From: Rhizomicrobium electricum
GTDB taxonomy: Bacteria > Pseudomonadota > Alphaproteobacteria > Micropepsales > Micropepsaceae
Reading direction: 5' to 3'
Length of the DNA stretch: 64,000 bases
Assembly: GCF_011762045.1 (NCBI RefSeq)
Contig: NZ_JAASQS010000008.1
Location: 270,154-334,153 of the forward strand
The notes under the pieces were generated by a model. The model did not search any database, was not told the DNA's origin, and worked only from the letters and a program-made list of their open reading frames with translations. Every line of letters starts with the position of its first letter. Within the stretch, counting starts at the first letter, position 1. This document shows positions 1-8,882 of this stretch, piece by piece. A program made the position numbers and the translations under genes.

Positions 1-2
1 GG

Positions 3-455
3 GGCGCGATCGATTGTGCTGGCACCAAGCTGACGCACGTGGCCCACGGCGTGATCGTCACCAAACCCGCCGAAACCCTAGGGCTGAGGCTCTTGGCGCT
101 GCATACCGAAGTCGCCCGGATCATCGCGCAATACCGCCCGCAGGCCATCGCCGTCGAACAGGCCTTCGTGGCCAAGGATCCGTCAGCGGCGCTGAAATTG
201 GGGCATGCTCGGGCGGTGGCGCTGCTGGCGGCGGCGCAAGCCGGGCTCGACATCGCCGAATACGCCCCCAATCACATCAAGAAGTCGGTGGTGGGTGTTG
301 GGCACGCCGGCAAGGAGCAGGTCCAGGCGATGGTCAAGCGCCTTTTACCGGCATGCGGTGTCGAGCAGGCCGATGCGGCCGATGCGCTCGCCGCGGCCAT
401 CGCGCATGCGTCTCTCGCAGGAACGCGGGCGCGCATCCTGGCGGCTTTGACGTAG
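3..455 (+). CDS. ruvC: RuvC crossover junction endodeoxyribonuclease, 5' truncated by the window edge
   Basis: RuvC is the Holliday-junction resolvase that cuts the four-way junction bound and moved by RuvAB. The frame is open from base 3 and reads an N-terminal stretch GAIDCAGTKLTHVAHGVI, which matches the RuvC beta-strand region just after the first catalytic Asp. The visible part runs through the middle helix (QAIAVEQAFVAKDP, containing the catalytic Glu of the IAVE motif) to the C-terminal acidic pair in EQADAADALAAAIAHA. The start codon and first catalytic Asp lie upstream of the window. ruvA begins 13 bases after the stop, so the genes form the usual ruvCAB operon. Identification is by motif recognition. 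Confidence 0.95.
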   Translation, partial: GAIDCAGTKLTHVAHGVIVTKPAETLGLRLLALHTEVARIIAQYRPQAIAVEQAFVAKDPSAALKLGHARAVALLAAAQAGLDIAEYAPNHIKKSVVGVGHAGKEQVQAMVKRLLPACGVEQADAADALAAAIAHASLAGTRARILAALT

Positions 456-468
456 CGGAACAAAACCG

Positions 469-1071
469 ATGATCGGCAAACTGACAGGTATCGTAGACAC
501 CGTGGCTGAGGATCATGTGATCCTCGATGTCGGCGGAGTTGGCTATCTGGTGCAGTGCCCGTCTTCGACATTGGGAAAGCTCACGGTTGGCGAGCGTGCC
601 TCGCTGCTGATCGAAATGCGGGTTTCGGAAGATGCCATCCGCCTGTTCGGGTTCGTTACCGGCGAAGAGCGGGAGTGGTTCAGGCTGTTACAGAGCGTGC
701 AAAGCGTCGGCGCCAAAGTGGCGCTCAACATCCTATCGACGCTGTCGCCCAAAGCTATCGGTCGGGCGATTGCGCTCGGCGACAAAGCGATGATCGGGCA
801 GGCACAAGGTGTCGGTCCCAAGCTTGCGACCCGCATCGTGACCGAACTGAAGGACAAGGCACCAAACGTCATCCTGCGCCAGGAGCCGGGTGAAACGCTC
901 GCCGTTCCGGCGTCTCATGGCCCCGAGGCCGATGCTGTTATGGCTCTGACGAAACTCGGTTATTCGCAAAGCGTGGCGGCTGAAGCGGTGGCCAGGGCCG
1001 GCCAGCATCTGGGCGAGGGTGCCGCGCTGGATGCGTTGATCCGCGAAGCCTTGAGGGCTATGGGTCGATAA
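469..1071 (+). CDS. ruvA: Holliday junction branch migration protein RuvA
   Basis: RuvA binds Holliday junctions as a tetramer and loads the RuvB motor for branch migration during recombinational repair. The 200-residue product has the usual family length. It begins MIGKLTGIVDTV, the typical OB-fold domain I start. Residues about 70-140 carry two helix-hairpin-helix segments (LLQSVQSVGAKVALNIL and GQAQGVGPKLATRIV). The C-terminal domain III, which contacts RuvB, follows a short linker (ADAVMALTKLGYSQSVAAEAV). The stop codon is followed directly by the ruvB ATG with no gap, indicating translational coupling. No unusual features are visible. Confidence 0.97.
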   Translation: MIGKLTGIVDTVAEDHVILDVGGVGYLVQCPSSTLGKLTVGERASLLIEMRVSEDAIRLFGFVTGEEREWFRLLQSVQSVGAKVALNILSTLSPKAIGRAIALGDKAMIGQAQGVGPKLATRIVTELKDKAPNVILRQEPGETLAVPASHGPEADAVMALTKLGYSQSVAAEAVARAGQHLGEGAALDALIREALRAMGR

Positions 1072-2139
1072 ATGGCCAAGCCGCCCCCCATTACCGAGAC
1101 CAAACGCTATGTCGCCCCCGAGCGGTCCGAAGACGACGCGCTCGAATCCTCGTTGCGGCCGAAACGGCTTGCCGAGTTTACGGGACAGGCCCAGGCGCGC
1201 GAAAACCTCGCGATCTTCATCGAAGCGGCCAAGGCGCGCGGCGAAGCGCTCGATCATGTGCTGTTTTCAGGGCCGCCCGGCCTCGGCAAGACGACTCTCG
1301 CCCAGATCGTGGCGCGCGAATTGGGCGTGAACTTCCGCTCGACCTCCGGTCCGGTGCTGGCCAAGGCGGGCGATCTCGCCGCCATTCTGACCAATCTCGA
1401 ACCGCGCGACGTTCTCTTCATCGACGAAATCCACCGGCTCAATCCGGCGGTCGAGGAAATCCTTTATCCTGCGATGGAGGATTATGAACTCGATCTCGTC
1501 ATCGGTGAGGGGCCGTCGGCGCGCTCGGTGAAGATCACGCTGGCGCCCTTCACTCTGGTCGGCGCCACCACGCGGTCCGGACTCATCACCACGCCATTGC
1601 GCGACCGTTTCGGCATCCCGGTGCGGCTCAATTTCTATACCGCCGACGAACTGCTCGCGATTGTCGAGCGCGGCGCCCGTGTTCTGGGCCTTGAACTCAC
1701 CACCGACGGCGCCCGTGAGATTGCCGGGAGGGCCCGCGGTACGCCCCGTATTGCCGGGCGCTTGCTCAAGCGGGTGCGCGATTTTGCGGCTGTGGCCAAG
1801 CATCCGGTGGTGGATGCCAAGATCGCCGATGCGGCCCTGACCCGGCTCGAAGTCGACCGCCGCGGCCTGGATGCCTTCGACCGGCGCTATCTGAAGCTGA
1901 TCGCCGAAAGCTTCGGGGGCGGGCCGGTCGGTGTCGAAACAATTGCCGCGGCACTCGGCGAAGCGCGTGACGCCATCGAAGAGACCATCGAGCCGTATCT
2001 GCTGCAGCAGGGGTTCGTGCAACGGAGTCCGCGCGGCCGGATTCTGACCGCCAACGCGTTTACCCATTTGGGATTGCCGGCGCCGGCCCGCGATCCGTCC
2101 CAGATTGGTCTGTTTACGGACGAGGATGGCGATGCTTGA
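1072..2139 (+). CDS. ruvB: Holliday junction DNA helicase RuvB
   Basis: RuvB is the hexameric AAA+ motor that drives branch migration with RuvA. The 355-residue product shows Walker A (GPPGLGKTT), Walker B ([11 protein letters not shown]), the sensor-1 region (LVGATTRSG) and the arginine-finger region (TTPLRDRFG). A winged-helix C-terminal domain with the family motif PRGR closes the protein. It abuts ruvA (stop at 1071, start at 1072) and overlaps the start of the downstream thioesterase gene by a few bases, so it is part of a compact ruvCAB-ybgC operon. Confidence 0.98.
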   Translation: MAKPPPITETKRYVAPERSEDDALESSLRPKRLAEFTGQAQARENLAIFIEAAKARGEALDHVLFSGPPGLGKTTLAQIVARELGVNFRSTSGPVLAKAGDLAAILTNLEPRDVLFIDEIHRLNPAVEEILYPAMEDYELDLVIGEGPSARSVKITLAPFTLVGATTRSGLITTPLRDRFGIPVRLNFYTADELLAIVERGARVLGLELTTDGAREIAGRARGTPRIAGRLLKRVRDFAAVAKHPVVDAKIADAALTRLEVDRRGLDAFDRRYLKLIAESFGGGPVGVETIAAALGEARDAIEETIEPYLLQQGFVQRSPRGRILTANAFTHLGLPAPARDPSQIGLFTDEDGDA

Positions 2140-2569
2140 AGCGCGTGTTGAAGGCAAAACCTTCATCTGGCCGGTGCGGATTTATTACGAAGACACAGAT
2201 CTTTCCGGCATCGTCTATCATGCGAATTATTTGCGCTATATGGAGCGCGCCCGGACGGAATTCTTCCGCAGTATCGGTTTGAAGGCGTCCTACCTCGAAG
2301 CGGACGATCCGGCCGCTTGGGCGCTGCGCAAGGCCGCAGTCGAATTCCTCCGTCCCGCAAAAATGGATGATGTCATTGAAGTACGCACCAGAGTTGTGAA
2401 TCTCTCGGGTGTCCGGCTCGATGCCGATCAATCGATCTGGCGCGGGTCGGAACAACTCACGCGAGGGCTCGTTCAAGCTTGCATTATTTCTTTGTCAGGA
2501 AAGCCCAAACGCATCCCGCCGGAAATTCGTGACAAAATTCTGCCTTTCCTATCTGAAACAGTGGCTTAA
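2132..2569 (+). CDS. ybgC: Tol-Pal-associated acyl-CoA thioesterase YbgC
   Basis: YbgC is a hot-dog-fold acyl-CoA thioesterase usually encoded at the head of the tol-pal cluster. The motif [20 protein letters not shown] near residue 15 contains the family's catalytic Asp and the [12 protein letters not shown] signature. The start is chosen at ATG 2132, giving 145 residues. A GAGG at 2122-2125 lies six bases upstream, better placed than for the in-frame ATG at 2126 or a TTG at 2105. The gene overlaps the end of ruvB by eight bases. In other bacteria YbgC interacts with acyl carrier protein and phospholipid synthesis enzymes; nothing here tests that. Confidence 0.93.
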   Translation: MLEARVEGKTFIWPVRIYYEDTDLSGIVYHANYLRYMERARTEFFRSIGLKASYLEADDPAAWALRKAAVEFLRPAKMDDVIEVRTRVVNLSGVRLDADQSIWRGSEQLTRGLVQACIISLSGKPKRIPPEIRDKILPFLSETVA

Positions 2570-2660
2570 CATTGCCTGCGTAAGGATTGCCGCAAATTTG
2601 CTGAGCATTTTCCTGCCGCGCCCGGCATAATAACCGGGGGAGCCCAAAGGAACGCGTTCC

Positions 2661-3533
2661 ATGAAAGTGTTGAGGGGTTTGCTGTCCGCATTTGTGGTGG
2701 TCCTGGCGATCGGCGTGACGGCGCCGGTTTCGGTCGCCGTAGCGCAGGAGGTTCCGCGAGCCGCGCCCACTGGTGCTCCGGCCGAGAGCGCGCCGCTGGC
2801 CGCTCCGACGCAGAGCGTCGACGTGTCGACCACCGCCATCGTGCCGAATGCGCGCGGGGTTTCGATCATCGACATGTTCATGCGCGCCGATCCGCTGGTG
2901 AAGGGCGTGTTCATCGTCCTCCTGCTCGCCAGCATCTGGTCGTGGGTCATCATCATCAACAAGGGATTGGCGCTCTCCGCCCTGGAACGCAAAGCGGGCC
3001 GGTTCGAGAAGGTTTTCTGGTCGGGCAAATCGCTCGATGAACTGTTCCAGCAGTTTGCCGGCACCAACGATCATCCGCTGACCGCGGTGTTCGTTTCGGG
3101 TGTCCGCGAATGGCGCCGGGCGTTCGAACATGGCGCACCGGGTCTTGCGGTTCTGTCGGGCACGAAGGACCGCGTCGAGAAGGCCATGAGCGTCACGATC
3201 AGCCGCGAGACCGATGCGATCGAAAAGAGCCTCGGCTTCCTGGCCACGGTCGCTTCCACCTCGCCGTTCGTCGGTCTGTTCGGCACGGTTTGGGGCATCA
3301 TGAATTCGTTCACCGCCATCGCCGGCATGCACAACACCTCGCTCGCCGTGGTGGCGCCGGGCATCGCCGAAGCCTTGTTCGCGACGGCGATGGGCCTGCT
3401 CGCGGCCATTCCGGCTGCGGTTTTCTACAACCGGTACGTCAACGAGGTCGGGCGCTACGCCAACCGGCTCTACGCTTTCTCCGACGAACTGTCGGCCATC
3501 CTGTCGCGTCAGCTCGACGAGAAGGCGCGCTGA
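2661..3533 (+). CDS. tolQ: Tol-Pal inner-membrane proton channel protein TolQ, with N-terminal extension
   Basis: TolQ with TolR forms the proton-driven motor energising TolA and the Tol-Pal complex that constricts the outer membrane at division. The 290-residue product is an MotA/TolQ/ExbB family member: a first membrane helix (VFIVLLLASIWSWVIIINKG, residues about 75-95), a cytoplasmic domain, then two helices around STSPFVGLFGTVWGIM and ALFATAMGLLAAIPAAVFY. It is longer than typical TolQ (about 230 residues) because about 70 residues precede the first family helix. These start with a signal-peptide-like segment (FVVVLAIGVTAPVSVAVAQE) followed by an Ala/Pro-rich stretch, a layout more usual in some ExbB proteins. 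The start ATG has a purine-rich AAAGGAAC upstream. tolR follows one base after the stop. Confidence 0.93.
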   Translation: MKVLRGLLSAFVVVLAIGVTAPVSVAVAQEVPRAAPTGAPAESAPLAAPTQSVDVSTTAIVPNARGVSIIDMFMRADPLVKGVFIVLLLASIWSWVIIINKGLALSALERKAGRFEKVFWSGKSLDELFQQFAGTNDHPLTAVFVSGVREWRRAFEHGAPGLAVLSGTKDRVEKAMSVTISRETDAIEKSLGFLATVASTSPFVGLFGTVWGIMNSFTAIAGMHNTSLAVVAPGIAEALFATAMGLLAAIPAAVFYNRYVNEVGRYANRLYAFSDELSAILSRQLDEKAR

Positions 3534-3534
3534 G

Positions 3535-3987
3535 ATGGGGGCGGTTATTCCCTCGCCAGGAGGTGGCCGACGCGGCGGCAAACGCCGGCCGCTGGCCGAA
3601 ATCAACGTCACGCCGTTCGTCGACGTGATGCTGGTGCTCCTGATCATCTTCATGGTGACGGCGCCGCTGCTTAATCCGGCCATTCCGGTCGATCTTCCTC
3701 ATTCCAAGGCCCAGCCGGTCAGCGAAAATCGCGAACCCTTGTCGGTCACCATCAAGAAGGACGGCCGCATCTATCTCATGGACAAGCCGATCGCGGCCGA
3801 AGATCTCGTGGTGCGCCTGAAAGCCATCGCCGAGAACGGCGTCGAGGAGCGCATCTACGTGCGCGGCGACACCGCCGTTCCCTATGGCCGGGTAATCGAG
3901 GTTATGGGCATCCTCAATGCGGCGGGGTTCACCAAGGTCGGATTGGTGACCGGACCGCCGAAACAGAATCCCAATGAGACCAAATAG
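3535..3987 (+). CDS. tolR: Tol-Pal motor subunit TolR
   Basis: TolR is the ExbD-family partner of TolQ; its single membrane helix carries the proton-accepting Asp. The 150-residue product has a short Gly/Arg-rich cytoplasmic start, then EINVTPFVDVMLVLLIIFMV with the conserved Asp before the helix, followed by a periplasmic domain (LSVTIKKDGRIYLMDKPI and the EERIYVRGDTAVPYG region). It sits between tolQ (one base away) and tolA, whose ATG lies 14 bases inside the tolR end, indicating tight operon coupling. Confidence 0.95.
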   Translation: MGAVIPSPGGGRRGGKRRPLAEINVTPFVDVMLVLLIIFMVTAPLLNPAIPVDLPHSKAQPVSENREPLSVTIKKDGRIYLMDKPIAAEDLVVRLKAIAENGVEERIYVRGDTAVPYGRVIEVMGILNAAGFTKVGLVTGPPKQNPNETK

Positions 3988-4723
3988 GGCGACAGCGGAA
4001 CGGGCGGCTCCTCGCCTTGGTATCCTGGTTTCGATCCTGCTCCATGCCGGGCTGGTCGTCGCTCTTTTTGTGTCGTTTTCGAAGAAGCTCGATATGCCGT
4101 CCGACATGGTCTCGATCGTGCCGGTCGATCTCGTTACCGTTGCCGACCAGAACAACGTTGCACCGACGGTCAAAAAGGAGGACGTCACTCCTCCCGACGT
4201 TAAGCAACAGGAGCCGGAGCCGACGCCTGATGTGGCGCCGCCCAAAATCGATATTGCTCCTGACGTCACGCCGAAGCCGAAGCCGGAAAAAAAGACCGAC
4301 AGCGAAAAGTTCGACATCAACGACATCGAAAAGCTGCTGGCCAAGAAGAAGCCCGCCAACGCCAAGGTCGCCCAGCGTACCGTACAAGGCATTGGTGCCG
4401 GTACGGCGATGACCGTCGATCTGATCACCTTGCTGCAAAGCGAGATCAACCGCTGCTGGACCCGGCCGGACTACGGCCCGCATCCGGAACGGCTGATCGT
4501 CCGCTACGAGCTGTTTCTCAATCGCGACGGTTCTGTCGCACAGGCGCCAAAATTGATGCCAGAATCGGCGGCCGCTGCGGCGGGCGATCCGTATATGCGG
4601 GCGGCGGCAGACGCAGGGCGGCGAGCCATTTACCAATGTGCCCCGTACCGCTTGCCGGCGGACCGGTACAATTTATGGCGTGATATTGTGTTTACGTTCG
4701 ATCCACGAAGCCCCGTCGAATAG
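3974..4723 (+). CDS. tolA: Tol-Pal envelope-spanning protein TolA
   Basis: TolA links the TolQR motor to outer-membrane Pal/TolB. The 249-residue product has one N-terminal membrane helix ([19 protein letters not shown], residues about 14-32). A Pro/Asp/Lys/Glu-rich extended region follows (residues about 50-130; it includes [15 protein letters not shown]). The C-terminal globular domain contains the family segment [16 protein letters not shown] and pairs of Cys. The central region is short compared with enterobacterial TolA, which is common in alphaproteobacteria. Its start codon lies inside the end of tolR in another frame. Confidence 0.92.
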   Translation: MRPNRATAERAAPRLGILVSILLHAGLVVALFVSFSKKLDMPSDMVSIVPVDLVTVADQNNVAPTVKKEDVTPPDVKQQEPEPTPDVAPPKIDIAPDVTPKPKPEKKTDSEKFDINDIEKLLAKKKPANAKVAQRTVQGIGAGTAMTVDLITLLQSEINRCWTRPDYGPHPERLIVRYELFLNRDGSVAQAPKLMPESAAAAAGDPYMRAAADAGRRAIYQCAPYRLPADRYNLWRDIVFTFDPRSPVE

Positions 4724-4740
4724 CAGGTCGGAGAATGGCG

Positions 4741-6063
4741 ATGAAAAGACTGAGTCTGATGGTCGTGGCCGTTGTAGGGCTGGTGTTGAGCCATCCCGCA
4801 TTCGCCGCGCTGCAGGTTGACGTCAACCAGGGCAATCTTCAGCCTCTGCCGATCGCCATTCCCGATTTCATTTCGGTGTCAGGTGCCCCTGCTGCAGGGC
4901 CCGCCAACACCGCCGCGATTCCGAACATCGCGCAGGTCGTGCGCGCCGACTTGGAGCGCTCGGGCTTGTTCAAGCCGCTGGATCCGAAGTCGTTCATCGA
5001 GCACATCAGCAACATCAATGTTGCACCCAACTTCCAGAACTGGCGGGTCATCAACGCCCAGGGTCTGGTGACCGGGCAGGCCACGCTGCAGCCGGACGGC
5101 CGGCTCCGGGTCGATTTCCGTCTCTGGGACGTCTACGGCGAAAGCCAGATGCTGGGTCTGCAGTTCACAACCCAGCCGGCCACTTGGCGGCGGGTCGCCC
5201 ACATGATCTCGGACGCCATTTACCAGCGTATCACCGGCGAAAAGGGTTATTTCGATACCCGCATTGTTTTCATCTCGGAATCGGGACCGGCCCTGCATCG
5301 CCAGAAGCGGCTCGCCATCATGGACGAGGACGGCTGGAATTCGTCGTTCCTGACCAACGGCTTTCTGGTGCTGACCCCGAGGTTCAACCCTTCCGCGCAA
5401 ATGATCGCTTATATGTCCTACGCCACGGGCAAGCCGCGCGTATTTCTGTTCGATCTCGAAACCGGCCGACAGGAGAAACTCGGCGACTTTCCCAATATGA
5501 CGTTCTCGCCGCGGTTTTCGCCGGATGGCAATTTGGTTGCCATGTCGCTCGAAAGCGGGGGCAATTCCGATATCTACATCATGGACTTACGCACGCGGCA
5601 GACGCGCCGGCTGACGTATGATCCGGCGGTCGATACGGCACCGTCGTTCTCGCCGGACGGCAAGCAGATCGTGTTCGAGTCAGATCGCGGCGGCAGCCAG
5701 CAGATCTATGTGATGAATGTCGATGGATCCAACCCGCACCGCATCAGTTTCGGGGAGGGCCGACACGGCACCCCGGTGTGGTCGCCTCGCGGGGATTTGA
5801 TCGCCTTCACCAGTGTCATGAGCGCCCAGTTCCGCATTGGTGTCATGCGCCCGGATGGCGGTGGCGAAAGACTGCTGTCCAATGGCTGGCAGGACGAAGG
5901 TCCTACATGGGCCCCGAATGGACGAGTTCTGATGTTCACTCGCACCGCCCAAGGCGGTCGCGGCTCTCAGATATGGTCTATCGATGTCACAGGTCGCAAC
6001 CAAAGACGTGTTTCCACACCGGGAGATGCATCGGATCCGGCATGGTCGCCCTTGATCCAGTAG
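4741..6063 (+). CDS. tolB: Tol-Pal periplasmic beta-propeller protein TolB
   Basis: TolB is the periplasmic partner of Pal and TolA. The product has a Sec signal peptide ([20 protein letters not shown]), an N-terminal alpha/beta domain and a C-terminal propeller of WD40-like PD40 repeats ([66 protein letters not shown]). Two ATGs are possible. ATG 4741 is chosen because GGAG at 4730-4733 lies seven bases upstream, while ATG 4735 would be almost on top of it. This gives 440 residues. It follows tolA by 17 bases. Confidence 0.96.
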   Translation: MKRLSLMVVAVVGLVLSHPAFAALQVDVNQGNLQPLPIAIPDFISVSGAPAAGPANTAAIPNIAQVVRADLERSGLFKPLDPKSFIEHISNINVAPNFQNWRVINAQGLVTGQATLQPDGRLRVDFRLWDVYGESQMLGLQFTTQPATWRRVAHMISDAIYQRITGEKGYFDTRIVFISESGPALHRQKRLAIMDEDGWNSSFLTNGFLVLTPRFNPSAQMIAYMSYATGKPRVFLFDLETGRQEKLGDFPNMTFSPRFSPDGNLVAMSLESGGNSDIYIMDLRTRQTRRLTYDPAVDTAPSFSPDGKQIVFESDRGGSQQIYVMNVDGSNPHRISFGEGRHGTPVWSPRGDLIAFTSVMSAQFRIGVMRPDGGGERLLSNGWQDEGPTWAPNGRVLMFTRTAQGGRGSQIWSIDVTGRNQRRVSTPGDASDPAWSPLIQ

Positions 6064-6177
6064 GTGTATTCTCCTTACAATCCGTCGACCGAGGGCGTAT
6101 TGGGGTAGGTGCGAAAAAATCGGAGCGCGGAGTTCTCGCAGTCGGCACGCGCTTTTGCTTGAGGAGTTGGGATAACC

Positions 6178-6687
6178 ATGAAGAATTTTGTTGTCGGCCC
6201 GATGGCCGTCGTCGCTTTGTCGCTGTTTGTCGCGGGTTGCGCGACGAAGGCTCCGCCGCCTCCGCCGCCTCCTCCGGCTGTTCAGCCGGCCCCGCCGCCG
6301 GCTCCTTCGATCGTGCCCGGCTCGGCGCAGGATCTGAAGGTCAACGTTGGTGACACCGTCCACTTCGAGTACGACAAATACGCCGTTCTCGAGCAGGACA
6401 AGGCGACCCTGCAGCGTCAGGCTGCGTGGCTCGCGAAGTGGCCGAACATCAAGGTCACGGTCGAAGGTCATGCCGACGAGCGCGGCACCCGCGAATACAA
6501 CATCGCGCTGGGTGCGAAGCGCGCCAACGCCGTGAAGGAATATCTCGTCAGCCTCGGCGTTTCCGCTGCGCGCGTCGACACGGTGTCGTACGGCAAGGAA
6601 CGTCCGGTCTGCACGGATTCGACGGAAGATTGCTGGTCGCAGAATCGTCGCGGCGTGACGATCATCGCGTCCGGCGCGAACTCGTAA
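6178..6687 (+). CDS. pal: Peptidoglycan-associated lipoprotein Pal
   Basis: Pal is the outer-membrane lipoprotein that anchors the envelope to peptidoglycan and is mobilised by Tol. The 169-residue product has a lipobox (FVAGC, lipidated Cys21), a Pro-rich linker (residues about 25-45) and an OmpA-like domain: DTVHFEYDKYAVLEQDK, then VEGHADERGTREYNIALG with the peptidoglycan-binding Asp/Arg, then RRGVTII near the end. A gap of 114 bases separates it from tolB, and a strong terminator follows it, so it closes the main tol-pal transcript. Confidence 0.97.
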   Translation: MKNFVVGPMAVVALSLFVAGCATKAPPPPPPPPAVQPAPPPAPSIVPGSAQDLKVNVGDTVHFEYDKYAVLEQDKATLQRQAAWLAKWPNIKVTVEGHADERGTREYNIALGAKRANAVKEYLVSLGVSAARVDTVSYGKERPVCTDSTEDCWSQNRRGVTIIASGANS

Positions 6688-6710
6688 GCTTCTTGCGAGC
6701 GCGTGTATCA

Positions 6711-6742
6711 GGGGCGCCGGCGACGGCGCCCCTTTGTATTTT
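6711..6742 (+). terminator. Rho-independent terminator after pal
   Basis: A perfect nine-base-pair stem (GGGGCGCCG / CGGCGCCCC) closes on a stable GCGA tetraloop and is followed directly by a T-rich tract (TTTGTATTTT). It lies 24 bases after the pal stop codon and before cpoB. Confidence 0.9.
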
Positions 6743-6813
6743 GAGGGTTTCGCGGGCGTAATTTTTCCCGTGCCCCATTTATGCTTTAAGATGTCCCGGT
6801 TCGGGAGAGCGAA

Positions 6814-7692
6814 ATGAATTGGCGATTGAGCGCCGCCGCGGCGGCATTGATGGTGGTCCTGTGTCCCGCGGGCGCGGCGAGCTACGGCTATCTGCATCCG
6901 ATCGAGGTGCGCGGCCTGTTCGGCGAGAGCGACGAGGAAAAGGCCGCCCGGCTCAAGGCCGAGCAGCGTGAGAACGATCAGGACTCGGGTATTGCCGAAA
7001 TGCGCCAGCGCATCAGCGATCTCGAAAACGCGTTGCGCCAGTCGACCGGCCAAAACGAAGTTCTGGCGCATCAGATCCAGGAACTATCCCTGCGCATCGA
7101 CCGCCAGCAGAAAGACTTCGACTACAAGCTGTGCACCTTGGCCGCCCAGCAGCTGGGCGCCAGCACGGCGGCTGATGGCTCAGGCAATAGTCTTCCCTGC
7201 GATCCGAACGCGGCGGTTGCCACGCTTGCGGCGCCGGGCCACGGCGGCACGCTGGGATCGCTTCCGGTCGGACAGTCGGGGGCCGGGCCTGCCCCGGCAG
7301 CGCCGGCTTCGCGCAGTCAGTACGACGAAGCCATGAACCTTCTGGCTCGTGCCCGCTACGACGAAGCGCGCGCCGCGTTCCGTGCTTTTGCCGATGCCAA
7401 CCCGAAGGACCCGATGGCCGCGCAGGCCGTCTATTGGGTGGGCAACATCGCCTTCGTGCAGAAGGATTATTCGGCCGCTGCGGTGGCATTTGCCGAGCAG
7501 ATCAAGAAATATCCCTCCAACCCGCAGGGCGCCGAGAGCATGCTCAAACTCGGTCAGTCGCTGATCGCTCTGGGGGAAAAAGAGAAAGGCTGCGTCACGC
7601 TTGGCGCGATCAAAGGCAAATACAAGCAAGCCCCGGCAGGCATCCTCAGCCAGGCGCAAACGGTCCGCGCCAAGTCCTGCAAGGGCCAGTGA
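6814..7692 (+). CDS. cpoB: Cell division coordinator CpoB (YbgF)
   Basis: CpoB is a periplasmic protein that coordinates outer-membrane constriction by Tol-Pal with peptidoglycan synthesis. The 292-residue product has an N-terminal signal segment, a trimerising coiled coil (residues about 65-110, RQRISDLENALRQ to LRIDRQQKDFDYK), an Ala/Pro/Gly linker, and a C-terminal TPR region (YDEAMNLLARARYDEARAAF, AVYWVGNIAFVQKDYSAAA, MLKLGQSLIALGEKEKGC). It follows the pal terminator and has its own 5' gap of about 70 bases. Position next to pal supports the name. Confidence 0.92.
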   Translation: MNWRLSAAAAALMVVLCPAGAASYGYLHPIEVRGLFGESDEEKAARLKAEQRENDQDSGIAEMRQRISDLENALRQSTGQNEVLAHQIQELSLRIDRQQKDFDYKLCTLAAQQLGASTAADGSGNSLPCDPNAAVATLAAPGHGGTLGSLPVGQSGAGPAPAAPASRSQYDEAMNLLARARYDEARAAFRAFADANPKDPMAAQAVYWVGNIAFVQKDYSAAAVAFAEQIKKYPSNPQGAESMLKLGQSLIALGEKEKGCVTLGAIKGKYKQAPAGILSQAQTVRAKSCKGQ

Positions 7693-7720
7693 CGATCTGA
7701 CCACGGCGTTTGCCGATGCC

Positions 7721-8734
7721 ATGACCGCATCGGGCGCGCCATGGCCCGCGGCTGTCGCGGTGTCTGGCGGTTCGGATTCCCTCGCGCTGATGCATTTGCT
7801 GCGCGACTGGGCCAAGGCGAGGGCGTTGGCGCCGCCGGTGGTTGTCACCGTCGATCACGGTCTGAGGCCCGAGGCAGCTGTGGAAGCCAAAAAGGTCGTG
7901 CGGTGGGCTCGGAAGTGCGGCCTTCAGGCCCATGTTCTCGCGTCCGAGGCGCCGCCGCCGATTGCCGATATCGAAGCTTCCGCGCGCAAATTGCGGTACC
8001 GGCTGATCGGCGCGTTCTGCCGCAAAAAAAAGCTCGCAGCCGTATATGTCGCCCACACCCGCGACGATCAGGCCGAGACCATCCTGATGCGATTGGCGCG
8101 CGGCAGCGGCGTCGACGGTTTGGCCGGTATGCGGCCATTGGCACCTTACCCCGATCCGGATTTCGCGGCGGTCTCGGTGGTCCGGCCACTGCTGGGCATC
8201 CAGCGTCACGCCTTGCGCGATCTTTTGCTCGCCCGCCGGCAAACGTGGATCGAGGACCCCATGAATGCCGATGCCCGCTTTGCGCGGGTACGTGTCAGGC
8301 TGGCATGGCCGCAGCTCGCCCCGCTGGGGTTGACGCCGGAGCGTCTGGCCGAGACGGCGATCCACCTCGCCCGTGCACGAGAATCCCTTGAGATTGTCTC
8401 CCAGGCGGTTCTCACGCGTGCCTGTCAGCCCTGCCGCGGGGGATTTGCGGTGGATTCCGCGGCGCTCGCCAGTGCTCCGCTGGAACTGGGGCTTCGGGCG
8501 CTTGCTAAAATCTTAATGACCGTGAGCCGCAATCCGTACCGTCCTCGGTTCGACCGGCTGTCGGCCTTGTTGGCGGCAATTACGGGGAATTCCCTTGGTG
8601 GAGGGCGGACTTTGCATGGGTGCCGCGTCGGGCCGGCGCCTAAGGCGGCGCGGCTTTTCGGGCCGGGAACCCTGCTGGTCGAAGCGGAAAAAGGCCGCAG
8701 CGGGCTTGGAAAACCTCGCTCCGGGGCCAAATAG
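7721..8734 (+). CDS. tilS: tRNA(Ile)-lysidine synthase TilS
   Basis: TilS converts C34 of the CAU-anticodon tRNA-Ile to lysidine, changing its specificity from AUG to AUA. The PP-loop ATP pyrophosphatase motif SGGSDSLALMHLL and the later HTRDDQAETILMRLARGSG segment are diagnostic. The C-terminal half is shorter than in E. coli TilS, as in many alphaproteobacteria. The start is uncertain. ATG 7721 leaves only 13 residues before the PP-loop. Upstream in-frame options are CTG 7697 and TTG 7601; the latter overlaps cpoB by about 90 bases. Residues encoded just upstream (LTTAFADAM) resemble a normal TilS N-terminus, so a non-ATG start is possible. Confidence 0.9.
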   Translation: MTASGAPWPAAVAVSGGSDSLALMHLLRDWAKARALAPPVVVTVDHGLRPEAAVEAKKVVRWARKCGLQAHVLASEAPPPIADIEASARKLRYRLIGAFCRKKKLAAVYVAHTRDDQAETILMRLARGSGVDGLAGMRPLAPYPDPDFAAVSVVRPLLGIQRHALRDLLLARRQTWIEDPMNADARFARVRVRLAWPQLAPLGLTPERLAETAIHLARARESLEIVSQAVLTRACQPCRGGFAVDSAALASAPLELGLRALAKILMTVSRNPYRPRFDRLSALLAAITGNSLGGGRTLHGCRVGPAPKAARLFGPGTLLVEAEKGRSGLGKPRSGAK

Positions 8735-8797
8735 GTTCTTAAAGGGCTTGCGGCATAATCTTGCCCCAGCCGGTTAAATTCCTTACCGTTTCTAAAT

Positions 8798-8825
8798 CTG
8801 GCAAGGACGAAAAAACGGCCTATCT
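8798..8825 (+). promoter_or_regulatory. Possible heat-shock (RpoH-type) promoter for ftsH
   Basis: CTGG at 8798-8801, a 17-base spacer and CCTATCT at 8819-8825 approximate the alphaproteobacterial sigma-32 pattern (CTTG, about 17 bases, CYTATNT). The site lies about 60 bases before the ftsH start. One -35 base is off consensus. ftsH is often in RpoH regulons, which makes the assignment plausible but unproven. Confidence 0.4.
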
Positions 8826-8882
8826 ATAGGATAGTGTTTTTCCGTCTTGTCGAGGCCGCATGGCCACCGAGAAAGGACCGCC

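Noticed and set aside
7601..7720. tilS starting at TTG 7601
   Set aside because: It would overlap cpoB by about 90 bases and lacks a ribosome site; kept only as an alternative to ATG 7721.
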